A stretch of 31,323 nt of DNA from a virus. The translations under genes and the position numbers were made by a program. Positions 15,126 to 27,100 of the stretch are shown one piece after another (position 1 is the stretch's first letter; each line of letters starts with the position of its first letter). The notes below the pieces were generated by a model. The model saw only the letters and a list, made by a program, of their open reading frames with translations. It had not been told where the DNA came from and made no database searches. Location: IMG/VR virus record IMGVR_UViG_3300010151_000081, positions 1-31,323 of that record. One strand, written 5' to 3'.

Positions 15126-18100
15126 ATGCCAGAAGAACAGTTTAATCCATTGGATGTCCTTGAACGTGCGGAATCAATTTTCCCGTCCGGACCAGCCGCA
15201 GACCAGAAAATCGACGTTTCCAGTTACGATGACTGGATTACCGCCAAGGACATTCAAGACCCCCTTGAGGGACACCTTGGGTATGGTGACTATCTCCGTG
15301 AGGAATATGTAAAGGCTGACGCTTACAGCAGCGGGGTCGAGCAGACGATCCAGAACGAATTTGGTTCTGCCCTTGTCCAGAAGGGCCTCCTGACTAACGA
15401 GAACAAGGACGAGATTTCCAGTCGGATTGATGCCCACAACCAACCTACTTTTGAACAGAAGGTTCGGGACATGGTGGCCCATACGGGGCTTGAAAAAGAT
15501 GACTGGCACAACGGGGTCGCTTATCTGAACAGCAGAGACACCGCTACTCCGGAAGAACTGGCTTTAATAACCGAAAGAGCCGAGGCGTCTGTTGCCAACA
15601 CGCGCAACAATATCGTGCAGGCTAAACTCGATGGGGGAGAAATTGCTTTCGGGCGGTTCACCGATGCGGACGGCAACAGCTTTGTAAAAGCGGGGGATCT
15701 TGCGCTTGCGATGCCGTTGCACGCCGCGCTCCGCAAATCGCAGGAAGCTGGTGGCGGGGTAAACATGACCGATGCACTAAGCATTAAGTCCACCGGACTA
15801 ATGGATGTGCAGGAAGGCATGAGCGCCCCCCGCTTTAAACTTATTCAACTGAGTGAGATCGAAAAGCTCATCCATTCAGAGGTGAAGAACAACCCGAATT
15901 TTTCCATTCAGGTGGAAGCCTTGGGCAAGAGGATGGCAGAAAAGGATTATAGTTCTTTTGACCATTTTGAAGAAGGATTCCGTAAGCACGTTTCCATGCC
16001 CGTAAGAAAGTTCTTTGAAGGTGTAATCGGGACGATCTCTAATCCGGACCCAATGGGGACAGAACGCGAAGAGGCCGTGGACAATGCCATGTCTCAGGGC
16101 ATTGACGAAACCGTTATGCACCTAGCGCATAAATACAATAAGGACCCAGACGCAGTTAGGACTGCGCTTCAGGAAGTTGTTGTGAACAACGCCCCCATGA
16201 AGGTTTTCAAGGATGAAGACGATGTGGGGAAGAACATTCGCATGGACGGCTACGGACTCCCTTATGTCCCAGCGGCTGTAAAGTTGAACGACGATCTTTT
16301 TGATTCTGCGCTTGAAGCTAGGGCAAATATTTCCGCAGCCACCAAGGAAGCCATGCGGACTGAGCGTGATGCTTTCCTCACAAATAACTTTGTTGAGATC
16401 AGCAAAAAACTGACAAATTCAGAGCTATCCAAAAAATGGCTGGATCACCTTAACGCGGGAAGATCAAAAAACATTAAGGATAGGGACATCCTGTTGGCAT
16501 TCACATCGAACGAAGATAACCGGACATACGCGGACACTATCTTTGGTGACCTTGACCTTGGGTGGAAGGATCTCTACAGGCCGTTCACTTCTGCGTTTTC
16601 TACTGTGTTTGCTCTCAGTGGTGCCGACTGGGCAAAAGAACACCTTAAGGATATTGCGGAGGACAACAACCAGAGACGGGAACTCGCAGAACTTTTTGGT
16701 GGTAAACTGGGCATGACCCAAGACCTTATCAAGTTGGCCCCTGAAGTTACGGTGGACATTGCTGCCACCGCCTTGTTGTCAAAGTTCGGTGGCCGCGCCG
16801 CCGCTACTTCACTGGCGGCAACAAAGGCTCCGTTATATGCCACCATGACCAAGAAGGGCGTGCTAAAGGCTTTGACCACAAATGCCTTTAGGCGCAAGGC
16901 AGGACAGGGAACCGCAGACCTTGCCGAGAACCTTGCGGCACAGAATCTAATCCGGAACGCAACAAGTAAGACGGCACTCGACGCGCTGGAGGCTTACAAC
17001 AAGGTGAACCTTAGAGCTATTACGGTTACTTCTATCGGGCTTACTGCGGCGAACCGATCTGCTGGTGCGACCTACGGCACGGTTTACAACCAGATGCTGA
17101 AGTCCGGCTCGACCGAAGCAGAAGCCCACGACAGGGCACTTGGCACGGGCATGGTTGCAGGAACTGTAACTGGTTTGGTTACAGGGACCTTTTCCGCTTT
17201 CGGAATGGGGGGCTTGGAAGACGCCCTTCTCAGGGGCATGTCCTACAGGAATTTCAAGGACATAACCGCCCGTGTTGTCCAGAAAGCCGACCACGTTTCG
17301 CTGGATGGGGTTTCAGATGCAGTCCTGCAATCTGCAATCAAGGAATCCGCTAAGTCGCTTTTGCGTAAAAACTTTCTCGGTAAGGGTGTTCTCAGGGCGG
17401 GTGCCCATGAATTTGCGGAAGAGTCCATTGACGAGTTTATAAATACGTTCGTTACCGATGCTGGTCTGGAGCAGGACACCCCGATCTTTGACCACATGAA
17501 GCACTCACTTTATGCAGGTGTGCTTGGCGGCATCATGGGTTCTGCCGCACCTGTGGTTGCTGCGGGGGCTAGGAGAGTTCGTCCCGACCGGATGCAGGAA
17601 ATCCAGCAAGCACAGGCTTACGAGGCTAACCTTATTACTGATATTACAAAGCGTCTTAAGGAGTCGAACAGTGAGATCACGGCTAATGTTGTCGGGGACT
17701 TGCTTCGTGGAGACCTTTACACAATGCCCGAACGGGGTGCCTTAACCGAAGAAGACGCAGACGCTGAAACCCTTGCCGAAGTTACAGTAGTTGACGAAGA
17801 ACAACTGGAAGAAGTACTTGCCGCGTTACGGGATGTGTCCCCTGAAAGTATTCAGGAAGAGATTGAAGCCGTGATGGGTGGGCGGCACCCTCAATTTGAT
17901 CGTTTCGACCCCGTTACGGGCAAACTTGATGAAGACGGCTCAGTGTTCGTTCTCGATGAGGATGGCGGTATTATTTACACGGACGAGCTTATTGATGACC
18001 TTGAAACAGATGACCCCAAGCTCCGCGAGATCCTAGAAATCAATCCCCGACTGCTGACTATGGATCAGTCTTTATGGGAATCTTACGATCCTGAATTTGC

Positions 18101-21100
18101 GAACCTTGTAAAAGAACGGTTCAAAAAAGATAAGGACGGCAATCTGGCTACGCCCCTCACAGAAGAGCAACAAAACTGGGTAGACGCAAAATTACAGGAG
18201 TTTGATGTAACCCAACAGAAGCTCGCTAAACAGCTAAAGATTAAGAACCCAACTTTTGGTCCGCAGTCACTTAAGGACTTAGGCTTAACCAAAGACCAGT
18301 ATTTTGAGATAGACAGGATTCGGATGGAGCGAATCATTCCGAAATGGCCTTGGCAGGGCGTAAGCCTTGGAGGCACAAGATTTAAAAATACCAAGCCTGT
18401 AAGTGAACAAGGGTTGGATGACGCCCTTGAAAGGGTAACCAAGTTTCAGGTTATTAGCACTGCAACCTACACTACACAAAATGAGGTCCCCTTCGCGGTG
18501 GGGGCCAACGCACAAAGAACAGTTGCTGCTGACGGCACGGTCACGGACACCATTTCTCGCGGTTACTTCAGCACCCGAGCGGAAGCACAAAAAGTGGTTA
18601 ACGCTGTGGGAGATACTTTGGGCATAAAGTCTGAGATCAAAGAGGTATCTGTAGTTACAAAGAATAAAAAGAGGGAAGAAGTAGGGAAGGTCGAAATAGA
18701 GCAGGTTACTAAATACCACGTTTGGATAACCAAGAAGGCCCTGCCAGAAGGAGAGGTAGAGGAAGTTGTAGCGTTGGCTCCGATGCCAAAGGTTGATGAC
18801 GAAATCAAGTTTACGTTTACAGGCAAACGGGGTGCTCCAGAAGGGCGAGGATTGGTCACAGCTATCGATAAAAAAGCCAAGAGCGTTTCTGTTATTGAAG
18901 AAGGAGACGATTTTGAAATCGAAGTAGACCAATCTCAGATCGTAACCGATGCCGAAATAGCCAAGGGGGCAGCTAAGACAACTAGAAAAAGGACCAAGAA
19001 ACCCAAGGCCGAACTTGTTGGCACCTACGACACGCCAGCGGAAGCCAACATGAAGATGGAGGAGCTTCGGAAAGAATTTTCCGAAGAACAGGCTGACATT
19101 GAGGTTAAGTCAGAAACAACAGACCGGACTGATTTCTCAAAAGTCACTTCAGGGGACGTTCCCGTATTTGAAGAAGGTGGTTTAGAAGAACGCACTGAAG
19201 CAGAAAGCGAACTCCACAACAAGATCCTTAACGGGATCAAAGACCTCGACCCGTCTGTCAAAGTTCGTGACGGCAAAAAACCTTTGCTTACTTTCAAGGA
19301 CGCAAAGAAGAAGCTGGGGGAACTTCTGGCCGCAAAGAATTCCAAGGAGGCAAAAGCAGAAGCCAAGGAGCGCAGGACGGCCTTGGAGGAAATTGAGGCC
19401 ACTTACGAAAAAGCTATTGCCAATGCTGATTTTGAATTGGAAACCGAAGCAGACACCGATGCTGCGTGGCACGCACTCCAAAAAGCAATGGCGCTCAGGA
19501 CTCGTCTTGAGGCTTTGACTAAGCTGGAACAGACAGGCAAGGTTAAGGCCACTCTCAAGGAAGCGCAGAAAGCCCAAGCCAAGGGAACTCCGCTTCTTGT
19601 AAAGGGCAGGGGCAACACACTCAGGGCGGCGGCTATTGTTGCAGGTAAGGGTGGGGCGCTGAAACTTAAGACCCTTACAGGGAAAAATAATAATCCCATT
19701 ACGCCCGTTGATATAAACGGGAACCTGTATCTGGTTACCCATAAGACTGACTCTGTAACTGGCCAGAAGGTGTGGCACGAATTCGGGCGTCAGGATGTTG
19801 GGGTCAACTACAACACCAAGACAAAATTTCTCCAGTATCTTGAATACGGACCTAAAGATGCACCGTCCAAGATGCCTTGGGAGAGCCTTCGCTTAACCGC
19901 CGAGGAAAGCGCCGAGGTTGGAGCCATAGCTTATTACGGCTTGCCCCCATCTGGATTATCTCGAACCAAGAGATTTGGGATTACCAAGCAGCGGAAAGCT
20001 AAAGGGTTCTACCAGAACCTTAACAGGGCAATAACGAAGAGGATCTATCAAATGTATCCTGTGCGGGCTGTTAGCAGGCCCGTTAACGGCAGCGTAGTTA
20101 CTGCCACGGATCAGGTCACAGGATTTTCACCTTGGGCTGAAGTAAAATCACCAGCAGGCAAAGTAGTTAAGGGTAAGAAAAGAAAAGATCCAAACCTGCT
20201 TGTGCAAAGCAGATACAGACCAAAGGCGTTTGTCCACCGAAACGGTGTGGGGGTCTTTGACAACGATCCTGTCGCCATGTCCGTGTTGATGGACAACAAC
20301 CACCCCATTATCATCCCCGACGATTTTACTGGGCGTATCAACACGGCGTTCCGCTACGACCGGATTGATGGAGACTTGGTTATTCACGATATTATTGGTG
20401 TTGGGCCGAACGGCGTCTCGCAGTCAATGAAGCGGAAAAAGGAAACGACCACTCCGTTTTCCAGAACCGCGATGGATAAGGAAGTAGGATTCCTTGGGTT
20501 GTTCAAAGCCCTGTCTGCATTCCGGAATGACGCGACGAATAAAACTGCGGAAGTCGAGAACCCAAATGGCGCAGGCATTACGACTGTAGAGGATCTCCTC
20601 AACAACCTTAACGATATTATTGATAATGCGCGTAAGGTTAATGTGGAGGAGAAGCATCTTAGGTCCGATAAGAAGCGCATAGCTGGGGTGAAGCTTGGCG
20701 AAGATGCTACGTTGGGCGATCAGCAAGACGCTCTGGAGTCGATTGGGTTTTCCAGCAAACGAGCAGCCGCCAAGATAGATGAGATAAAAAATGAGATACG
20801 CATAACAGAGTATCAAATCCTCGCAGCCGCAACAGAGGAAGACAGTGCTAGGCTTAAGAATGAGCTTGCCGGAAGACAGGCCGCGCTCCAACGAGCCATT
20901 GATGATTTCAGCAACACTGTAGTTCCAGCCGCACAACTTCTAGCTACCGTTGACGAGAACGTGCAGGCCAGTCTTGACCGCTTCAGGAAAGTCGAAAGTG
21001 AAGCAAACAGTTTGCAGCGGCGGCTTGACGCCACAGACGAGACTAAAAAAGTAGAGGACTTAGGTAAGAATAAGAAGGTGCAGCGGCTCGTTAAGGGTTT

Positions 21101-24100
21101 GGGCGATCTCAGGGCACAACTGAATGAGAACCCAGAAAACCAAGACTTGGTGGATAGGCTCGCCGCACTGGAGAAGAAGGCAAAAGAGGACATTAAATAC
21201 CAAGAATACGAGGCCGCGAGCAAGGCGTTAGCCGACCTGTATACCAAATCACTTAAGACGGATGTTGTTGGTCAACTGCTGCGCGTGCAGGAAAGGCAGA
21301 CGATGATGCTCGAAGGTCTGCACCGCTCTGTTCTTGCAAAAGAAAAACTCATTGCGGGTGGGTCCGTTGCTGCGACCAGAGATCCGTTTGCGGCTAAGGC
21401 GTATCTGGATCGCATCCTCACATCCCGAAGAGGCGGGAAAATTGAAGAAGACTTTATTGGTGACGCCGAAGCCGCACTCCGGACAGAGTATGAATTACAT
21501 ACCTTGATGTTCCAGATACGTCAGGACATGCGCCCCTTTGTTGATGAGGATGGGAACCTTAGAGAATCGAAGATGAACAAAGCGTTTTCGCTACTGTTCA
21601 GTAGGATTAACCATAAACTTATTGCGGGGCCAACAGCGAAGAAGACGGCCAAGGGAGCCATCCACAAGGAAGCAAAGCAGGAGTTTGCGGCGGTCCTGAA
21701 CAACCTTGCCGACTTGGGCGTCGATAACGCAGAGGTAAACTACGTTGAGGTTTACCGCCAGTTTATCGAAAAGCTGTTTATCAACGGCCCAACTTACTGG
21801 GCCAGAGGTGACACCCTCCCGTCCTTTATGGATGTCGGGCAGCGAGTAGCGCGTAAGGTGATTCAGCAACAGGCGCGGCGAAATACTCGCGGCATAAACA
21901 AGCAACTCTACGGAGAAGACTCGACTCCCTATGATAAAATCCAAGAGACCCTTTCGGAAGAGGAAAGACTGGATGGTGAGGACAAGGGGCAGGCTTTGTT
22001 CTTCAGGCACTTTATTGCCAACGACCTTAACCAATTCGAGTTGACCGAACTGCTGGAGCACATTCAGGCTGATGCGATAAACATTCTGGAGCATAATCCA
22101 AAAATAAGGCGAGCTTGGGACAAACTACTTAAGAATGGCCCCTTCAAGTTGATGGATGATTTTTCTCCATCAGAATTGAGTGCCGCCAGTGCGTGGGCTG
22201 AAATGGTTTCGTATGTCCGACAAGCCAGTATCGGTGAGACTACAGGAGTCGAGAGCGGTGCGGGTCCTGCGGGTCCTGCGGGAGTCGAAGGCGGTGCGCC
22301 TGTAACTATCGACGGGAAAGTGGTGCGGAGAAAAGCGGCCACAGGAAGTGTTGGCCCACTAATTTTTCTCAAAGAACTGGAAACGGGGTCCACTCCCGAG
22401 GCGCAGGCAATCAAGAGGGCCTTCCGGATTTACCGCATGGCTGATTTCCATTTTACCCAAGACCCGTTCAAGACTGCTAACGAAGAAACCATTGCCGAAC
22501 TTAAAGAAATCTTGGTTGACCCCGAAGTCAGCGCCGAAGCCAAGTCAGCCGCCGAACAGCAACTTAGCGAAGTTAATGACGCGCTTGAATACACGACTTG
22601 GCTCAAAGACGAAATACGTTTCCAGTTGGCGCACAGGGTAGATGATGATCCGGATCTGTCTCCCGAACACAAAGCTACAATTCTTAACTTTCAAGCACAG
22701 AATGTGCATAAGGTTATCAATGAGATGCAAGCACGGAGCTACTTCTCCAAGTCTCAATTCGCCAAGGCAATAGACATTGCAGTCGCAGAGAACGTAAACA
22801 ACAGGGTTGCTAGGAAGTTAGGGCTGCTAATAAAAATTACCGAGAAGAACCCAGATGTTGTTCTGGAGGCGATGGACAAAATTTACAATGCTGCTCCAGC
22901 GGGTAGTGATCTTGTAAATGCCAAAGAATACCAGCGCATGATGGCGCGGCTGTTTGCTTCGGATCAACCCAATGCTGCCTTTGTTCGGTCTGTAGTTTTC
23001 AGAATCGGCGCAGTCAACAACTCGTATGCGAGCAAGACAGAAGTTCTTGCGGACGGCAAGGTTGGCGTGACGATCAATACAAGGGGTTGGAATGGACGAG
23101 GGCTTATGGATACGGTCATCCGTTCCTTTGCACACGCTAAGTTGCTCGACACCCTGAAAAACTCCGAGCTTACCGAGAGCCAGCAAAAAGCAAAGGGCAA
23201 GATTGAAGAAACGATTAAGGCTTTGCGTGGCAAGTTCGGTGGTAACACCCAGCTTGTAATGCGGTCTGGAACAAAATCACTTAACGCTTTCATTGATTAC
23301 TTCTTTGACTCGTCTGATTTCCAGTCGGCATTGAAGGTGCGACTGAGCAAGAAAGGTATGCCGAGCTACGACGCTACCCTGAACAACCTGCTCGCCTTGA
23401 TAGACTCAAGAGCGGAAGTCTCTGGAAACAAGGGATTCCAGAAGCACTTTAAGGATATGATGGATCTTGCTGGGTTCACCTACTCGTCGCCCCTCACCCC
23501 CGATGGGGTTCGGGACGAGGCGGTCGCCCACGCGAGCCACGCCCTTAAAGAGAACGAGAGTATCCACAAAATCCTTGGCTCCCGATTCAGGAAGCAAGGT
23601 GACGAGAAGGGTCTTACTGAGATTGGTAAAAAAGACCTTACTGAGCGTGCCAACCTCCTTGGCAGGTTGGCAATGTCGAGAGTGCCAGCGGAAATTGAAG
23701 TTGTGCTGGCCGCGCTTCCAGACGGCAGGGTGGCGCTTTTTGATAGGGTTTCCGGTAAACTTCTTTTTGACCCCCGAAACGCAGCCATCGCCACACTGGA
23801 ACGGGGCATGGATAACATAAGCGCACAGGGTATGGCGGGGCGTGTCATCAGGGAAGAGATGGCACACAAGTCGGCCAAGGCCGCGCTTACAGCGGGAATG
23901 GTTAAAGCAGTTATGGATGCTTCGTCCGATGTGGACTTCCAGAACGACATTGATAGCTACTACGGGGAAGGAACACCCGAAGCTGAAGAAGCAGCGAAGC
24001 GCCTGAAAGATCCTAACGAAGCCTTTAAGGAGAAAGAACTTCTCGTTCAGGAAAGGTTGGCCACATTAACGCAGAAGATAATGGACAACCAAACCACTGA

Positions 24101-27100
24101 GGAGGCAGAGGCATTTTTCTCTGCCAACCCCAGCACGTTGTCCGTAGCTATCTTCTACATTAAGAAATTCATTAACGGTTTTATCGGGGCATTCAGGGAT
24201 GGCACCAAGGGGCTTAAGCCAGAAGAGAGGATTGCAGTAAACCGTATGCTCGTTGAACTACGGGGAATGGAGATGGGCTACCGTATGCCACGGCACATGG
24301 ACCCGAAAGCAGGGCCAGAAGAAACAACGGTCCAGTTTCTGGAGACGGCTGGTTTTGAGCCAACCGAGAAAGACGATACAATTAAAGTCAATAAGACCAC
24401 GCTTCCGCAGAAGATGCCATCCGGCCTTGAGGCAGGCGCAGGTTCCGCAGAAAGCAAGTTCGCTGTCGAAGGCGCTGAAGACATTGCTTACATGGAAGCA
24501 GTTAAGGCAGGCGACACTAAGGCAGCTAAGGAAATACTGGATAAGGCTACAGACGGAATCACCGTTGCGTCCTTCCGTCAACTTGCCCACACCGTGACCT
24601 TGCAGCGCATGGGGGTCGGCTCTCTTCTCAGGGCGCAACAGGAGTATGCTAAGAAGCAGGACAGGTTGGTGGAACTGGAACCTGCTGAAGATGAAACGCC
24701 GTCTAAGGAACACGCAGAACTCAAAAAGTTCTTTAAGGCCGAAGTCGATCTTCAACAGAAGGTGTTCGATCTGTGGGAGGAGAAGACAAAAGTTGGCCCC
24801 AAGCACCTTGAAATAATCGTCCGCGACAAAGACGGTAACCCTGTCCCCTTAAGTCAAAGGTTAGGATTCGACGTTAACGTAGCCAAGGAGGAAGCCCCGC
24901 CTGAAGTGTTGAAGGCGAGGATACCAATCGAAGAATTCGATGAGCGTGGTGCGCCTATTACTGGAGCACCAAAATTCCGTGAAGAACTAAGTTTGTCTGA
25001 GCTGCAAAGTTTACTTGAAAATGCGGAGGAGGGTTCAGATAGAATCCCACTGATTGAGTCGGCTATAGAACGCATCGAGAGTGAAATGCGGGACAGGGAA
25101 AAAACGAGCCGCCCACAGCCTGATGGAGACGCATTACTCAAGATGTTTGCTTCGGAGTTAGGGCTTAAGGTTGATGCCAACATCGACAAAGGTGGAGTGC
25201 TCTACTCTGGATTCCGTGCAAAGCATAAGATGGGGGACACGGACTTCGACGCATTCGATTTTGATTACACGAAGTTCTTTGCACAGTTCGACATGCCTAT
25301 GCTTGAGGTCGATGAGCTTAACGTCGAGAAAGGGATCAAAGGGTTTATGAAGAAACACCTTGTCGGGTTGTTGCAGCCCGAGATCCATCACTGGATGAAG
25401 CACCGACAGGCTCTTAAGAAGACCATTGCAAATGAACTTAAGATGATGCAGGTGCAGTTGCGGGGCCTGATCGAACAGGTCTACCCCGATGGCACCGTGC
25501 CCGTGGATTCCGATGGGTTGACCATCATCCAGAAAGCGACTGGCTCGACAGAGGGCGTGTTCCTTTCCGATGCCGTAGCGGAGCGGCTCGATAATGAATA
25601 CAACGATGCGAAGAAAGCAGCGTGGTTGAACGCGCATACGGAATCCCAGCAGGATGCGGCCGACATAAAGCAGATCCAGAAAGACCAAAAGGAAGCAATC
25701 AAGGTGGCCAAGGCCAAGTATGACGCGGACATTAAGACCGAATTGATAAAGCGTAGGGCTGAGATAGTAGCTGAACGGGATGCTGCTCGCGCACGAATCG
25801 CGGTTGATTCAAGAGAACTGTTGGAGGTTCTTCTTAAACTGCGGGACTTAGCCGATAAGTTTACGACCAAGTTGGAAGCGATTCATAAAGTGTCTGGTAA
25901 GTATGATGTGAAGATCAGCGATAACAACGGCATCTACCTGACGCGAACATACAAGATGTTCTTGGACGTTGGCTATGCTGATGCCGTCCGGAAGAATCCG
26001 GAATACCAAGAGGAACGAGACGAGGCCATTAAGTTCTTTGAGGAAGTGCATCTTGAAAACGCGGAGAACAAACTTCGCATGGAGCACCCCGCCAAGACAG
26101 ACGCCGAGATCAAACAGATGGCCAAGGACAGCATGGTCGGGCAGAGGATCGGTGAACGGGCGCTTGAGGCCTTCATCAGTTCATACGAGATGAAGGGTGA
26201 CGGGGACGCATACTTCTCTGCACAGGAGTCAATCAAATCGATGATTGATAACTTCAAGGCCAAGAAGAACATCCCTGAACCATTGCGGAAGATTCTGGGT
26301 GAGCAGAAGGATACGACTACACCGGACAACCTGCTCCGCACGATGATGACGGTGGGTTCGATGGCGGCGAACCAATCGTTCTTAAACGCAATAGCAAAAT
26401 CTGGGTTAGACAATGGCTGGCTTGTTACCGAGGAAGAGTTCAACAGCGACAGGTTGAAATACACTGACCCCGATACGCACAAGGAATGGCAACGTGTTGT
26501 CCAACATACATCAGACAAGGAATACAACCCGCTCTCCGGATTGTATGGTCGCCCCGAACTGGCGGGGGCCTTCACAGAAACCTTCAAGGAGTATGGGACA
26601 TCGTATGCAAATGACTCCGAGAAACTTCTGGCTGGGTCGTTCAGGTATTTCCAGAAACTTACTGGTTATTCGATGGCATCCAAGACACTTGGTAGTACGG
26701 GTTTCTACCTGAGAAACGGTCTGAGTAACATCCTGTTCTTTGGCCCGATGCAGATGGGTGGGATTGGCAATATGTTCTTAGCCAAAGACTACTTGCAAAA
26801 TTTCTTGTCGGAGGTCAAACGAGCGCACAAGGGAGACAGAGCTAAACTCGATGCTGAACTAACGAATTTACGTTCGCTCCGCATCATTGGTGACGAGAGC
26901 AGGACCAACACAATGCGTCAGTTGATGCTTGGCGAGAGGTCGCTGGAGGATGTCGAAACGGAATTCCTTAGTAAGATGGAAGAAGCCGAGGGTGTCGTGG
27001 GCAAAGCGAAGGAGAAGGCAGAGGGGGGTCTTGAATACCTTTCCCGATTGGCAGCGGCTATGGATGCCTTCTACAAGATTGCTTACTTCAAACATGAACT

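Noticed and set aside
22246-22297. Collagen-like tail fibre segment in the giant protein
   Set aside because: Only two or three Gly-x-y triplets are present, too few for a collagen helix; a linker is more likely.
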